DNA of 64,000 nt from JAJPHU01 sp035553375 (GTDB lineage Bacteria; Planctomycetota; Planctomycetia; Gemmatales; Gemmataceae). The position numbers and the translations under genes were made by a program. The stretch's first letter is position 1; every line of letters begins with the position of its first letter. The notes under the pieces were generated by a model, which was given only the letters and a program-made list of their open reading frames with translations, made no database searches and was not told the DNA's origin. Below, one piece after another: positions 42,587-51,132 of this stretch. The stretch covers positions 124,001 through 188,000 of the forward strand of contig DATNCY010000332.1 of the NCBI GenBank assembly GCA_035553375.1, written 5' to 3'.

Positions 42587-45019
42587 TTAGAACAGCACGC
42601 CGGTCTCGAACCAGCCATCGCCGCAGCGCTGGACGCGGACGCAGTGGCCGGACAGGATGATCGGCTCGCCGCGCGCGGGCGTTCGCAGTTCCAATTCGAT
42701 CTGCGATCCAGCAGGGGCACGCGGCAGATACAGGCCCATGCCACCCAAGGAGATATCTTTGCCCCTGCCTTCAAGGCTTTCGCCCGGCTTGCCGTCGGTG
42801 AGGAGAAACGTGGCTCGCACCGGATGAGGCCACCCCACACGTTCCTGGTTGCGTCGTTCTGGGTACGCTTCCAGCTGCGAGCGCAGACTGTCGAGCAACA
42901 GCGGCCCCAGTTCCTTGATGAGCGAGTCATCGGGCTTGATCTTCTTGTCGGAGCAGCGGACACGCACCGACACCTCCGGCAAGGTCGAACTGCCTGGTCG
43001 CGGCCTCGTCCAGCGGATCTCGACGAGCAAACCCGGCGCTCCGCCGAGCCAACGCTGCCAAAAACGGCCCGGCAACGCGACCTGCAAGACCAGTGAATTG
43101 TCCGTTTCGCGGACAAGCTGGGCGTTCCACTGGCGACGGAACGTCTCGAAACTCGCGCGTGCATTGTTGGGCACGAGCCGAGCCGGGAAACGCCCCTGGA
43201 GGATGCCGACGCTTGAGGACGCCCATTTTTCCGCCTCGGTCGCCGGCAGCGCCCCGCGTGCCTCGACAATCAATTCGGCGACGATGGCACTGGCGCCGGG
43301 CCGGATGTCACTGCCCGTGCCTGGCTCTCCGGTTGTCGCCGATCGATCTCCCTCCAGAGCGGCGATGAGTTCCGTGCAGGTGGCGAATCGCTGGCCGGAA
43401 TCGATGTCGAGCGCCCGCGCGAGGACAGCGCGATCACTCGCCGACAACGCCTCCAGGTTGGGCAATCCCGAACGTCGGCCGCGCCAAGGCGTCGTGCCGG
43501 TCAACATCTCCTGAAAGATGACGGCCAAGCTGTAGGAATCACAGGCGGGACCGATCTGCTGCTCCAGCAATTCCGGTGCGGTATAACGTGCTTGCAGCTG
43601 TCCTTGCAACTGGCCGACCGGCTGCCACACCAGCGGCAGCAAACCAAAATCCGCGATGCGCATCTGGTCGCCATCGAACAATAAATTTCGCGGATGCAGG
43701 CCGAGATGTTGCAGGTCATAATGATTAGCCAACTCATCGAGGGACTCAGCCGCCCGCCGCAGCCAGTCCAGCAGTTGGCGGCGTGGGATGCCACGCTCCT
43801 TACGGTTGCGACATTCCTGAAAGCGATCGCGTAGGCTCACCGAGAGGAGGTCGGTATCCACAAGCAGGCACCCCGGCCCCGCGGAAATAATCCGCAGCTC
43901 CGGCAGGGCAGGATGACGCAAGGACTGTAGATGGGCGATGGCTTCCTGTTCGCGGGCGGCGTCGGTCCAGGTGACGCCGAATAGCACTTTCACGAGCCGG
44001 CGCTTGCCCTCCGGCGTGCGTGTCTCCCAGGCTTCGCTGAAAGGCGTGCGGCCCAGGCAACGCAGAAATTGATAATCGGGCAAATAGCGAGCCTGCGCGG
44101 GGCCTCGCTCCAATACCACGCTGGCCAGGGGCGTGGTGGCTCCGCCCCGACTGGTGTCCGCGGAAGGTTGCGAATCGCCGCCGACCTTCTCATTCCCTTC
44201 CAGTGCCTGGATAAAGGCCATGCAGGTGGGAAAACGCTGTTCGGGGTCTTTGGACAAGGCGCGCGCCACTGCGGCCCGATCGCCTTGGGGCACTGCCTGT
44301 AAGTCGGGTTCGGCCGTGCTGTGCTGCATGAGCAGCTGACGCATATTTTTGCCGTTGAAAGGCCGGCTGCCCGTGAGCAGTTCCTGATAGACGACCGCCA
44401 AACTGTATTGATCGCAAGATGAACTGATGGCATTGTCGAACATCTCGGGAGCGGCGTAGAGAGCCGTCATACCCCCCGAAGGCGAAGCGCGTTCCGTCGG
44501 AGCGGCCCCATCGGACAGGCTGCGAACGAGACCGAAGTCGGCCACTTTAACGTGATTGCTGACCAAAAAGAGATTGGCCGGCTTGATGTCCAGATGCTGC
44601 AACCCGTGACGCAGATTCATCAGATCCAGCACGTCCGCCGCTTCATGCAGGTATCCCAACAGTTCGTCGCGCGAGATACCCGCCGCGCCCTTCGCTCGAT
44701 ATTCGTTGAACACATCGGCGAGGCTCTTATCCGCCAATTCCATGACGATCACCAGTTCGCCGTCGATCAACTCGACGCGCTCCATCGACAGCAGGAACGG
44801 ATGACGGAGCGACTTGATGTGCTGAATGGCCTTGAGTTCTTCGACGGCGGCCGAAGCGCCGGGCAGCGGTCCCTGTTCGCCGGCCACGAACTTGATGGCC
44901 TTGAAAAGACCGCCGGGCGCCTCGCACTTCCACACTTCGCCGAACCCGCCACGCCCCAACGGCTCGATCAGGCGATAGCCGGGGATTGGCTCGCGCTTGC
45001 GTTTCCTGGTTTGCAGCAT
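42587..45019 (-). CDS. Tandem protein kinase-pseudokinase with a C-terminal PilZ domain
   Basis: The product has 810 residues. The first kinase domain (about 15-285) has LGRGGFGEVWK, FKAIKFV, HLDIKPANL (HRD variant keeping Asp and Lys), DFGLVRS and YAAPEM, so it may be active. The second (about 325-590) has LGRTPFSEAWE, RRLVKVLF, then HLGLHPRNLL, where the catalytic Asp is Gly, though DFGLLPL remains; it is probably a pseudokinase. The end, about 690-810, reads RATFLLTDGKPGESLEGRGK, DISLGGMGLYLPR and DISL-x-G, the PilZ pattern that binds cyclic di-GMP in other proteins; the N-terminal RxxxR part of that site is not obvious. This suggests kinase output or input linked to c-di-GMP. The ribosome-binding site is AGGATCC. 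Confidence 0.88.
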   Translation of the reverse strand: MLQTRKRKREPIPGYRLIEPLGRGGFGEVWKCEAPGGLFKAIKFVAGEQGPLPGASAAVEELKAIQHIKSLRHPFLLSMERVELIDGELVIVMELADKSLADVFNEYRAKGAAGISRDELLGYLHEAADVLDLMNLRHGLQHLDIKPANLFLVSNHVKVADFGLVRSLSDGAAPTERASPSGGMTALYAAPEMFDNAISSSCDQYSLAVVYQELLTGSRPFNGKNMRQLLMQHSTAEPDLQAVPQGDRAAVARALSKDPEQRFPTCMAFIQALEGNEKVGGDSQPSADTSRGGATTPLASVVLERGPAQARYLPDYQFLRCLGRTPFSEAWETRTPEGKRRLVKVLFGVTWTDAAREQEAIAHLQSLRHPALPELRIISAGPGCLLVDTDLLSVSLRDRFQECRNRKERGIPRRQLLDWLRRAAESLDELANHYDLQHLGLHPRNLLFDGDQMRIADFGLLPLVWQPVGQLQGQLQARYTAPELLEQQIGPACDSYSLAVIFQEMLTGTTPWRGRRSGLPNLEALSASDRAVLARALDIDSGQRFATCTELIAALEGDRSATTGEPGTGSDIRPGASAIVAELIVEARGALPATEAEKWASSSVGILQGRFPARLVPNNARASFETFRRQWNAQLVRETDNSLVLQVALPGRFWQRWLGGAPGLLVEIRWTRPRPGSSTLPEVSVRVRCSDKKIKPDDSLIKELGPLLLDSLRSQLEAYPERRNQERVGWPHPVRATFLLTDGKPGESLEGRGKDISLGGMGLYLPRAPAGSQIELELRTPARGEPIILSGHCVRVQRCGDGWFETGVLF

Positions 45020-45128
45020 CCGTAGGATCCTGGAAGGGGGTGATCCGGACACACTCCACCGCAAGAGAAGCCTAGATTGCGGTATACACGGATGCAAACG
45101 AGAGAGGAACGATTTTCGGCGGTTTCCC

Positions 45129-45182
45129 GTTCGGCCGCTTGCGGCTTAGCGTGTGGAGACGCTAAGCCGCAAGCGGCCGAAC
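45129..45182. repeat. Perfect 23-base palindrome, P4 type
   Basis: GTTCGGCCGCTTGCGGCTTA and its complement form 23-base perfect arms around TGTGGAGA. It lies 3 bases beyond the stop of the Wzc-like gene and 110 bases upstream of the tandem kinase, so it may terminate the former. It shares GCGGCTTAGCG with the palindrome at 10292. Confidence 0.88.
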
Positions 45183-45185
45183 CGC

Positions 45186-47282
45186 TCAGCCATGGAGATC
45201 GGCGTCCGGTCCCATGAGGACGACGCCGCGCAGCGGCGCCTCCACGGTGGCCAGACGTTGTTGGGCGGCGTGGACGATCGGCAGATGGCTAACACCACTG
45301 CGCACGGCCAGCAACACGCTATTGACATGGGTACATAGAAGCAACGCATCGGCGACCGGCAGAACGGGACAGGCATCGATGACGATGAAATCGAATTGTT
45401 CTTTGAGGCGAGTGAAGAGACCGCCCGCGCCGTCCTGGGCGAGTGCCTGGATAGCGTGCGCATCCCAGTGGCCGGCCGGGATCATCCATAAGCGGCTCAA
45501 CTCGGTCGGCTGAATGATCTCGGACACGTCCGCCTCGCCGCGCAGCACTTCGCTCAGGCCGGGTTCCAGCGGCATATCGAACAGCGTGTGCGCCTCCGGC
45601 TTGCGTAGATCGGCATCAATGAACAGCGTCTTGCGCCAGGCCCGCGCCAGGCTGGCGGCGAGCCGAACGGCCAGTGCCGTCTTGCCTTCTCGACCAATCG
45701 CGCTGGTGACGAGCAACAAACGCGGCCCATTGCCGCTATCGCGCAGCAGCACGGTGCGCAAGGCATCGACCGCCTCGCTGATACTGCCTTGCTCTTCGAG
45801 ATCCTTCAGCGTCGTCTTTCGTCCACTCCGCACATTTGGGATATTCCCGACAACCGGCAGACCTAGACCGCCGATGATGTCGCTGCCCGATGTGATGCGG
45901 CGAAGGCGAAGTTCCTGCCATGACAGAGCCAGCACGAACAAGGCACAGCTGCCGGCACCGCCCAATCCCGCCAGCTGCCAACGTCGTTGGGGATTTTTCG
46001 GCTGCACCGCCGGCATTTCTCCCGACGCGCTAACTACAGAGGGAATCGTGGCCGGGTTCTCCGCGCGAGCAATCTCGACGGTGAGTTTACGCAGCGTCTC
46101 GTTGTCCGTGGCGATCTCCTCGCGCAGCGTTCGCGACTCCTCCCCAGCGGCCGCGCCGCCTAGCTTCTGGACTTCCTCTTCCAGAGACTTCACCAGGCCT
46201 TCGTAGAAGGCGGCTCGCTCACGGAGTTGGTTTACCCGCGTCTGATATTCCTCGCTCGCTCGCATACGCATCTGTTGCTCGACGATGGGCACGACTTCCT
46301 TACGACGCCTCTCCTGTTTCTGTTTGGCCTCCTCGCGCACGCGCTGGAATTCGAGCAGACGAGGATCGCCTTCCTTGAGAACCGAGACGCGGATCAATTG
46401 CTTGATCTGCTCCTCGGCTGCCGTCAATTCCTTGGATAACTTCTGGTTGAGGGCGTCCTCTTTCAAATAGGCCAGCACGGCCGCATCCTTGACCGTGACG
46501 CGATCCACCTCGGTTCGCCGTCGTTCCTGGGCTGCCAACTGCGCCCGCGCGACGCGCAGATCAAAGCGTGCCTGCTGGCACTCCTTCTCGGCCGCGCCTA
46601 GCCGCGTATTCTCCAGCTGCGCCAACCGCTGGCGTTTTTGCCGTAAGGTTTCCTCCGTCTTGCCACGAGCTTCCTTCAGACGCCGCAAGGACGCCTCACG
46701 CTGACCAGCCACCTCACGGACGTAAACTTCGACGATGGCGCGGGCCAGCACGGCCGTCTCGTCGGCGTTCGCACTCGTGACGCGAATGGACAAGATGCCC
46801 GGAAGAGAACCGCCTTCAACCGTGAGGTGATTTTCCAGCCAGGCCAGCGGATCACGCTCTCTTTGAACGGTGGGCAGTTCCGCCACCTCCGGCTGCCGCA
46901 ACACGGCTTCAAGCACGGTCGAGGACTGGATCAACGCTGCCTGCGCCCGCTGGAAACGAGCAATCTCTTCCTCACTCGTGCTGCCCCCCGCGGAGGCACG
47001 ATCGGGAGCGGGAATGCGCAGACGGACTTCGGCGCTGTACTGCTCCGGCAGCAGCGACCACAAAAGCGCTCCCACGAATCCGCCGACCAGCAATCCCAGA
47101 GTCGAGGCGAGCAACCAGCGTCGCCGAAACGCCTTGAACAGGGCGGACGATACCGAGGGGGAAACCATACGCGGAGGAAGCGATGGTGTTTTTCTTCCGT
47201 TGGAAGCGACGCCATCTGAAGCAGAGATTGGTGGGGCCGATACGGCCGGCCCATTGATTGGTCTGGAACTTTCATGCGCCAT
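45186..47282 (-). CDS. Wzc-like polysaccharide co-polymerase with a CpsD/CapB-type ATPase domain
   Basis: The product has 698 residues from ATG 47282 (GGGGGA upstream); a start at 47336 adds 18 residues. A first membrane helix (LLASTLGLLVGGFVGALLWSLL) begins a Wzz-type domain with long coiled-coils (VAGQREASLRRLKEARGKTE, VREEAKQKQERRRKEVV). A second helix (WQLAGLGGAGSCALFVLALS) precedes the ATPase domain: SAIGREGKTALAVRLAASLA (Walker A), TLFIDADLRKPEAHTLFDMP (Walker A'), FIVIDACPVLPVADALL (Walker B). The C-terminal tail has no Tyr cluster, so the usual autophosphorylation sites of bacterial tyrosine kinases seem absent. It should regulate polysaccharide chain length or export. It is divergent from the sigma-factor gene. 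Confidence 0.88.
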   Translation of the reverse strand: MAHESSRPINGPAVSAPPISASDGVASNGRKTPSLPPRMVSPSVSSALFKAFRRRWLLASTLGLLVGGFVGALLWSLLPEQYSAEVRLRIPAPDRASAGGSTSEEEIARFQRAQAALIQSSTVLEAVLRQPEVAELPTVQRERDPLAWLENHLTVEGGSLPGILSIRVTSANADETAVLARAIVEVYVREVAGQREASLRRLKEARGKTEETLRQKRQRLAQLENTRLGAAEKECQQARFDLRVARAQLAAQERRRTEVDRVTVKDAAVLAYLKEDALNQKLSKELTAAEEQIKQLIRVSVLKEGDPRLLEFQRVREEAKQKQERRRKEVVPIVEQQMRMRASEEYQTRVNQLRERAAFYEGLVKSLEEEVQKLGGAAAGEESRTLREEIATDNETLRKLTVEIARAENPATIPSVVSASGEMPAVQPKNPQRRWQLAGLGGAGSCALFVLALSWQELRLRRITSGSDIIGGLGLPVVGNIPNVRSGRKTTLKDLEEQGSISEAVDALRTVLLRDSGNGPRLLLVTSAIGREGKTALAVRLAASLARAWRKTLFIDADLRKPEAHTLFDMPLEPGLSEVLRGEADVSEIIQPTELSRLWMIPAGHWDAHAIQALAQDGAGGLFTRLKEQFDFIVIDACPVLPVADALLLCTHVNSVLLAVRSGVSHLPIVHAAQQRLATVEAPLRGVVLMGPDADLHG

Positions 47283-47512
47283 GGTAGCATCCCCCACGAC
47301 AGACTCTCCACCCCGAAAATTGGCCCCGGCCATCATCTGAAGATTTATACGTCACAAATGAACCCTTGCCAAACGTCGCCCCCCTCCTTGGCACAATTCG
47401 CGCGTCGCCGATACTCTCACTGAAAAAATGGAGCTTGAGCATCGTATGTACTTGTCTCGGGGGATCGCTGCCGCGCCCGACACCGGCCCTCACAGAGAAG
47501 GAGGACAACATT

Positions 47513-48094
47513 ATGATGGCTCAAGTAGAATCCGTCGCGGATATGCCGGAAGAAGGCGAGAGCCTGATCGACCGGGCACGGGCCGGGGATCGAACCGCCT
47601 ACGGCGAGTTGGTGCGGCGTTTCCGTCCGGCGATTTACAGCGTGCTGCTGACCTGGCTGCGCGATCCGGCCGAGGCCGACGACGTGGCCCAGGATGTCTT
47701 CCTACATAGCATGCGCAAGATCGGCCAACTCCGCGACTCGCGCTGCTTCTCTTCCTGGCTGCGGCAGATCGCCGTGCGTCTAGCGCTCAATCGTCTCAAC
47801 CGTCGTCGTCTCGTGAGCCGTCTTAATCCCACGCGGCAGGCGTTCTTGCCCGGCAGCGACGCCGACCCGCTCGATGAGATCGTGCGGGCCGAGGAGCAAG
47901 GCAAGGTTCACGAGGGACTGAGCCATTTGAAACCGCTCGATCGCGCCATGCTGGAGGCGTTCTATCTGCGCAGCCGTTCCCTGCGTGAGATGAGCGCCGA
48001 GTTCGATGTCCCACTCGGCACAATTAAACGCCGTCTGCACACGGCGAGACAGCGTTTGCGACAAATCCTGGAGTTGGGCGAACGGCCCATGTAA
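47513..48094 (+). CDS. RNA polymerase sigma factor, ECF-type (sigma-70 family)
   Basis: The product has 193 residues from ATG 47513, 8 bases after AAGGAGG; an open frame back to 47366 is not homologous. The sigma-2 region runs from LIDRARAGDRTAYGELVRRF through WLRDPAEADDVAQDVFLHSM and SWLRQIAVRLALNRLNRR. The sigma-4 region has LDRAMLEAFYLRSRSLREMS, AEFDVPLGTIKRRLHTARQR, the HTH that reads the -35 element. There is no adjacent anti-sigma gene. The divergent arrangement with the Wzc-like gene suggests, but does not prove, that it controls surface-polysaccharide functions. Confidence 0.93.
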   Translation: MMAQVESVADMPEEGESLIDRARAGDRTAYGELVRRFRPAIYSVLLTWLRDPAEADDVAQDVFLHSMRKIGQLRDSRCFSSWLRQIAVRLALNRLNRRRLVSRLNPTRQAFLPGSDADPLDEIVRAEEQGKVHEGLSHLKPLDRAMLEAFYLRSRSLREMSAEFDVPLGTIKRRLHTARQRLRQILELGERPM

Positions 48095-48100
48095 GCCCAC

Positions 48101-48141
48101 TATTGTTTACGTTTCGCGCACCTCCGCGAAACGTAAACGGG
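48101..48141. repeat. Palindrome P3 copy 3
   Basis: TTGTTTACGTTTCGCG and CGCGAAACGTAAAC are inverted around ACCTC. It starts 6 bases after the sigma-factor stop. The rest of the gap to 48256 carries only the AAGGGAG site of the next gene. Confidence 0.85.
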
Positions 48142-48256
48142 ATTGTTCGCCGGCCTCTTGCTCTGAGAGCCGAGCTATGGTCCAATGGCGGGCGGTGGGG
48201 AGACTCCCAAAAGGTGGTCTCGCCAGGCAACACGATGGGCAAGGGAGTAGCCGACA

Positions 48257-49552
48257 ATGGGATGCGATATGTTGGTGGCCCTGTCTCGGACAACGCGGGA
48301 CGGCGGAACATTCTTCGCTCACAACTGCAACCGGCCCGGCAATGAGAACCTCACGCTGCTGCGCGTGGCGGGCAGGATCTTCTCTCCGGGCGAACGTGTG
48401 CAGACCAGCACCCTCCTCTTGCCGCAGGCACGGCAGACATGGACGGTGCTGGCAAGCCGCTGCCTCGGTCAATGGGGCTATCCGCATGGACTCAACGAAC
48501 ACGGCGTATCGATTGGTCTGACCTCGATCCGCACTCGACGGCGTGAAGCGGGGCTTGGCCTGACGGGACCGGATCTGGTTCGATTGGGTCTGGAGCGCGC
48601 GACCAGCGCCCGGCAAGCCGTCGATATGGTGACGGACCTCGCGAGTCGTCATGGTCAAGGCTGCACCGACGCCGACAGCGATCCCGCCTTCCTCATCGCC
48701 GATGGCCGCGAAGCGTTCGTCATCGAGATGTTCGGCCCACACTGGGCGGTGCAGCACGTCAACGAGGTGCGGGCGGTCAGCGACATTTGCCATCTTCGAC
48801 GGGATTGGGATCGTCTCTCCCACGGTTTGGCGGACTTGGCCATCGCGCAAGGATGGTGGCCGGCCGACGGCAGCAAACTCGACTTCGCCGGTGTGGTGGC
48901 CCCGGAAGGCGGCGACAATGCTCCGTCGTTGCGACGTTGGGGGCGAGCGATGCTGCTGCTGGAACAATGCAACGGGCAGATCGATCTCGCCGCGCTGCGC
49001 CGCGTGCTGAGCGATCACTTCGAGGGCTGTCTCGACGCCGTCGATTCAAGCAAGCCGTTTCGGATGGTCGGCCGTGAAGAGAGGGTGACGACATTGTGTC
49101 GCCATGCGGCGACTTCCTCGGCGTCGCGGACGGCGGCCAGCCTCATCACGCAATGCGGGCCGGATCGTTCGCCGCCGATCGCTTGGTACTGTTTTGGTCC
49201 GCCCTGCGCCAGTGTGTACTTCCCTCTCTTTCTTGTCGGGGAGTTGCCTGCGAGCTTCCAGACACCGAGACAAGCGAACAGCACTCGTGAGTCGGCACGC
49301 TACGCCGTGCCGTGTGCCGTGCTGACCGACTTGCAGGAGCGTTTCGATCGGGAGACGCAGGAGTTCGTCGCCGCGGCGAGGGAACTGCGTCAGCGCGGCG
49401 AGAGCGATCGTGTGCCGCGACTGGCGGAGTTGTTCATGCAGCACAATGTGGAGTGCTGGGAGAACGCCTGCCTGGATTTCATGCCGGCTCCCTCGCGTGC
49501 CGGCCGTACCGCCGCCGGGAGCGAATTTCATTCCTCTGGGGTGTGGAGTTGA
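48257..49552 (+). CDS. Secernin/peptidase C69-like Ntn-hydrolase
   Basis: The product has 431 residues from ATG 48257 with AAGGGAG upstream. The N terminus MGCDMLVALSRTTRDGGTFF, followed by AHNCNRPGNENLTLLRV, corresponds to the secernin pattern C-D-T-x-V-A...FAKNSDRPxNE. In secernins the Cys right after the leader is the presumed nucleophile; here it is Cys3. Later QWGYPHGLNEHGVSIGLTSI and DPAFLIADGREAFVIEMFGP also agree. Members are dipeptidases or have unknown substrates. The C-terminal third (to GSEFHSSGVWS) is variable. The stop overlaps or nearly touches the next gene, suggesting co-transcription. Confidence 0.85.
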   Translation: MGCDMLVALSRTTRDGGTFFAHNCNRPGNENLTLLRVAGRIFSPGERVQTSTLLLPQARQTWTVLASRCLGQWGYPHGLNEHGVSIGLTSIRTRRREAGLGLTGPDLVRLGLERATSARQAVDMVTDLASRHGQGCTDADSDPAFLIADGREAFVIEMFGPHWAVQHVNEVRAVSDICHLRRDWDRLSHGLADLAIAQGWWPADGSKLDFAGVVAPEGGDNAPSLRRWGRAMLLLEQCNGQIDLAALRRVLSDHFEGCLDAVDSSKPFRMVGREERVTTLCRHAATSSASRTAASLITQCGPDRSPPIAWYCFGPPCASVYFPLFLVGELPASFQTPRQANSTRESARYAVPCAVLTDLQERFDRETQEFVAAARELRQRGESDRVPRLAELFMQHNVECWENACLDFMPAPSRAGRTAAGSEFHSSGVWS

Positions 49553-49580
49553 GTACCTGCTTGTGGCAAGGGACTACGTC

Positions 49581-50552
49581 GTGATCCTTCGCACCTATCT
49601 GCAACGCTGGTGGCCCGCCCGTCGTCCTCAAGGGGAAACCTCGACGCCTTACGAAGTGCCGTGTTTCTGTGGTCGTTCGTTGCGCGGCCAGCGGCAGCGT
49701 TCCGCGCAGGTCGTGACCTGTCCGAGTTGCCGGCGGAAGCGTTTCCTTTTGCCAAGCAGCCCGTGGCCAGGGCACGCTACGTCCGCTGTTCTCGCCTCGC
49801 AGGCCCCCATCTCGCCTAGGAATCTGGGGCGGCTGGTTCTAGTCATCGTTGTAGGCGGTGCCGTGGCGATGGGACTACTCTTCCTGGCGGTCAAACCGTA
49901 TCTGCGTCGTTCTCCTTCGCCACCGGAAACGACGCCGGGTGTGAATATCCGCGCTCACATTGAGGCTGGGCGACACGCTTTGCGTGAAGAGGCTTTTCGT
50001 CTCGCCCTGAAAGAATTGAATGCGGCCAGCGAGCAATGCGATCATACCCCCGATGCTCTTAGTCGGGAAGAGCATCGCCAATTGAATCAACTGCGCCGGC
50101 AGAGCGATCTGCTGGCCCATCTACTCGACCGCTCGCTGGAAGAAATCCTTCAACAAGCCATGCAGCATCGCAGTGAAGACGAATGGCGCGAGAAGTTCAA
50201 AGACTATCGCGGTCGCACGGTCCTGTTCGACGATGTCCTCCGGTTGGATTCCATGCACCGGCCGATCCTAGGCTCCTACGTGGTGCGAGTGGGGGAGGTG
50301 GAAGCGCGCGTGGCCCTGGACAATCTGCCCTTGCTGAGGCAACTGCCGCTCGATCCGCCGCAACGCTGGCTGTTTGGCGCGCGGTTGGCGAGTTGCCGGC
50401 GCGAAGACGGCGGCGTGTGGGTCGTTCGCTTTGAACCAGAGAGTGTAGTCCTTCTCACGGATGAAGGCGCCACGGCGGCTTGCTATCCTGGCTCGATGAA
50501 TGCGGAACTGCGTGCCGTGTTGCAACGACAAGACGACTGGTTGGGACGTTGA
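49581..50552 (+). CDS. Membrane protein with a zinc-ribbon-like N terminus, unknown function
   Basis: There is no ATG in frame near the beginning. GTG 49581, with AAGGGA 7 bases upstream, gives 323 residues; GTG 49563 is the alternative. Residues about 30-60 contain CFCGRSLRG and CPSCRRKRFLL, a four-Cys zinc-ribbon-like site. A membrane helix (LGRLVLVIVVGGAVAMGLLFLAV) follows at about 95-120. The C-terminal 200 residues begin with a helical TPR-like part (IRAHIEAGRHALREEAFRLA) and continue with a beta-rich segment (YRGRTVLFDDVLRLDSMHRP, GSYVVRVGEVEARV). It directly follows the secernin-like gene. I do not recognise the family. Confidence 0.72.
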   Translation: MILRTYLQRWWPARRPQGETSTPYEVPCFCGRSLRGQRQRSAQVVTCPSCRRKRFLLPSSPWPGHATSAVLASQAPISPRNLGRLVLVIVVGGAVAMGLLFLAVKPYLRRSPSPPETTPGVNIRAHIEAGRHALREEAFRLALKELNAASEQCDHTPDALSREEHRQLNQLRRQSDLLAHLLDRSLEEILQQAMQHRSEDEWREKFKDYRGRTVLFDDVLRLDSMHRPILGSYVVRVGEVEARVALDNLPLLRQLPLDPPQRWLFGARLASCRREDGGVWVVRFEPESVVLLTDEGATAACYPGSMNAELRAVLQRQDDWLGR

Positions 50553-50574
50553 GAATGGCCAGCATAATCCCTCC

Positions 50575-50615
50575 TCCCGTTTACGTTTTGCGGAGGTCGC
50601 GCGAAACGTAAACAG
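50575..50615. repeat. Palindrome P3 copy 4
   Basis: CCCGTTTACGTTTTGCG and CGCGAAACGTAAACAGG are inverted with two imperfections around GAGGTC. It lies 23 bases after the preceding stop. Confidence 0.8.
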
Positions 50616-50662
50616 GAATGGACGTAAGCCGACCGTTCGCCTCCGAGCCACCGAGTGAGGCA

Positions 50663-50881
50663 CTAGCCGGGATACGGGGTCGTCGTCTGAACCAGGAAGT
50701 CATGGAGCAGATGGCGAACCATCGCTCCGGCCGTCAAGCCACGCTGATGAGCTACCGTCTCCAGGACCGAAACCTGCCAGCCGGGCAAGAGGAGCGGAAT
50801 TTCCACCACATCCCCTTCCAACAGCGGCGACCGAGCTTCCTCGACGCAATACTGTGTCCGTGGGTCGTTACACATGGCCAT
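50663..50881 (-). CDS. Small hypothetical protein (72 residues)
   Basis: The product starts MAMCNDPRTQYCVEEARSPL and contains DVVEIPLLLPGWQVSVLETV, then AHQRGLTAGAMVRHLLHDFL. The last part resembles a short helix-turn-helix pair of RHH-type proteins. ATG 50881 has AGGA upstream; ATG 50875 is an alternative. Codon usage is like that of neighbouring genes. The function is unknown. Confidence 0.6.
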   Translation of the reverse strand: MAMCNDPRTQYCVEEARSPLLEGDVVEIPLLLPGWQVSVLETVAHQRGLTAGAMVRHLLHDFLVQTTTPYPG

Positions 50882-51132
50882 CGAATCCTGGCAAGAGAGC
50901 AAAGAAGCAACTTTCGTTTTTCTTGCAAACGCAATGCCACTCGTCTTTTTCTAAGGATGCCTGGCGCAAGTCATTCTGAATCTGACAGTTCCGTAATGAG
51001 CCAAACGGAGAGCGTCTTGTCGCCGATGGGCAATGCTTGTTCTTTCTACAAACATTGCGCGTTTGAAGGGCGATAGAATAGAAACACCAACCCGTCGTTG
51101 GCGCTGCGAGCCGGTAAGAGGAGGGTGAAGGC

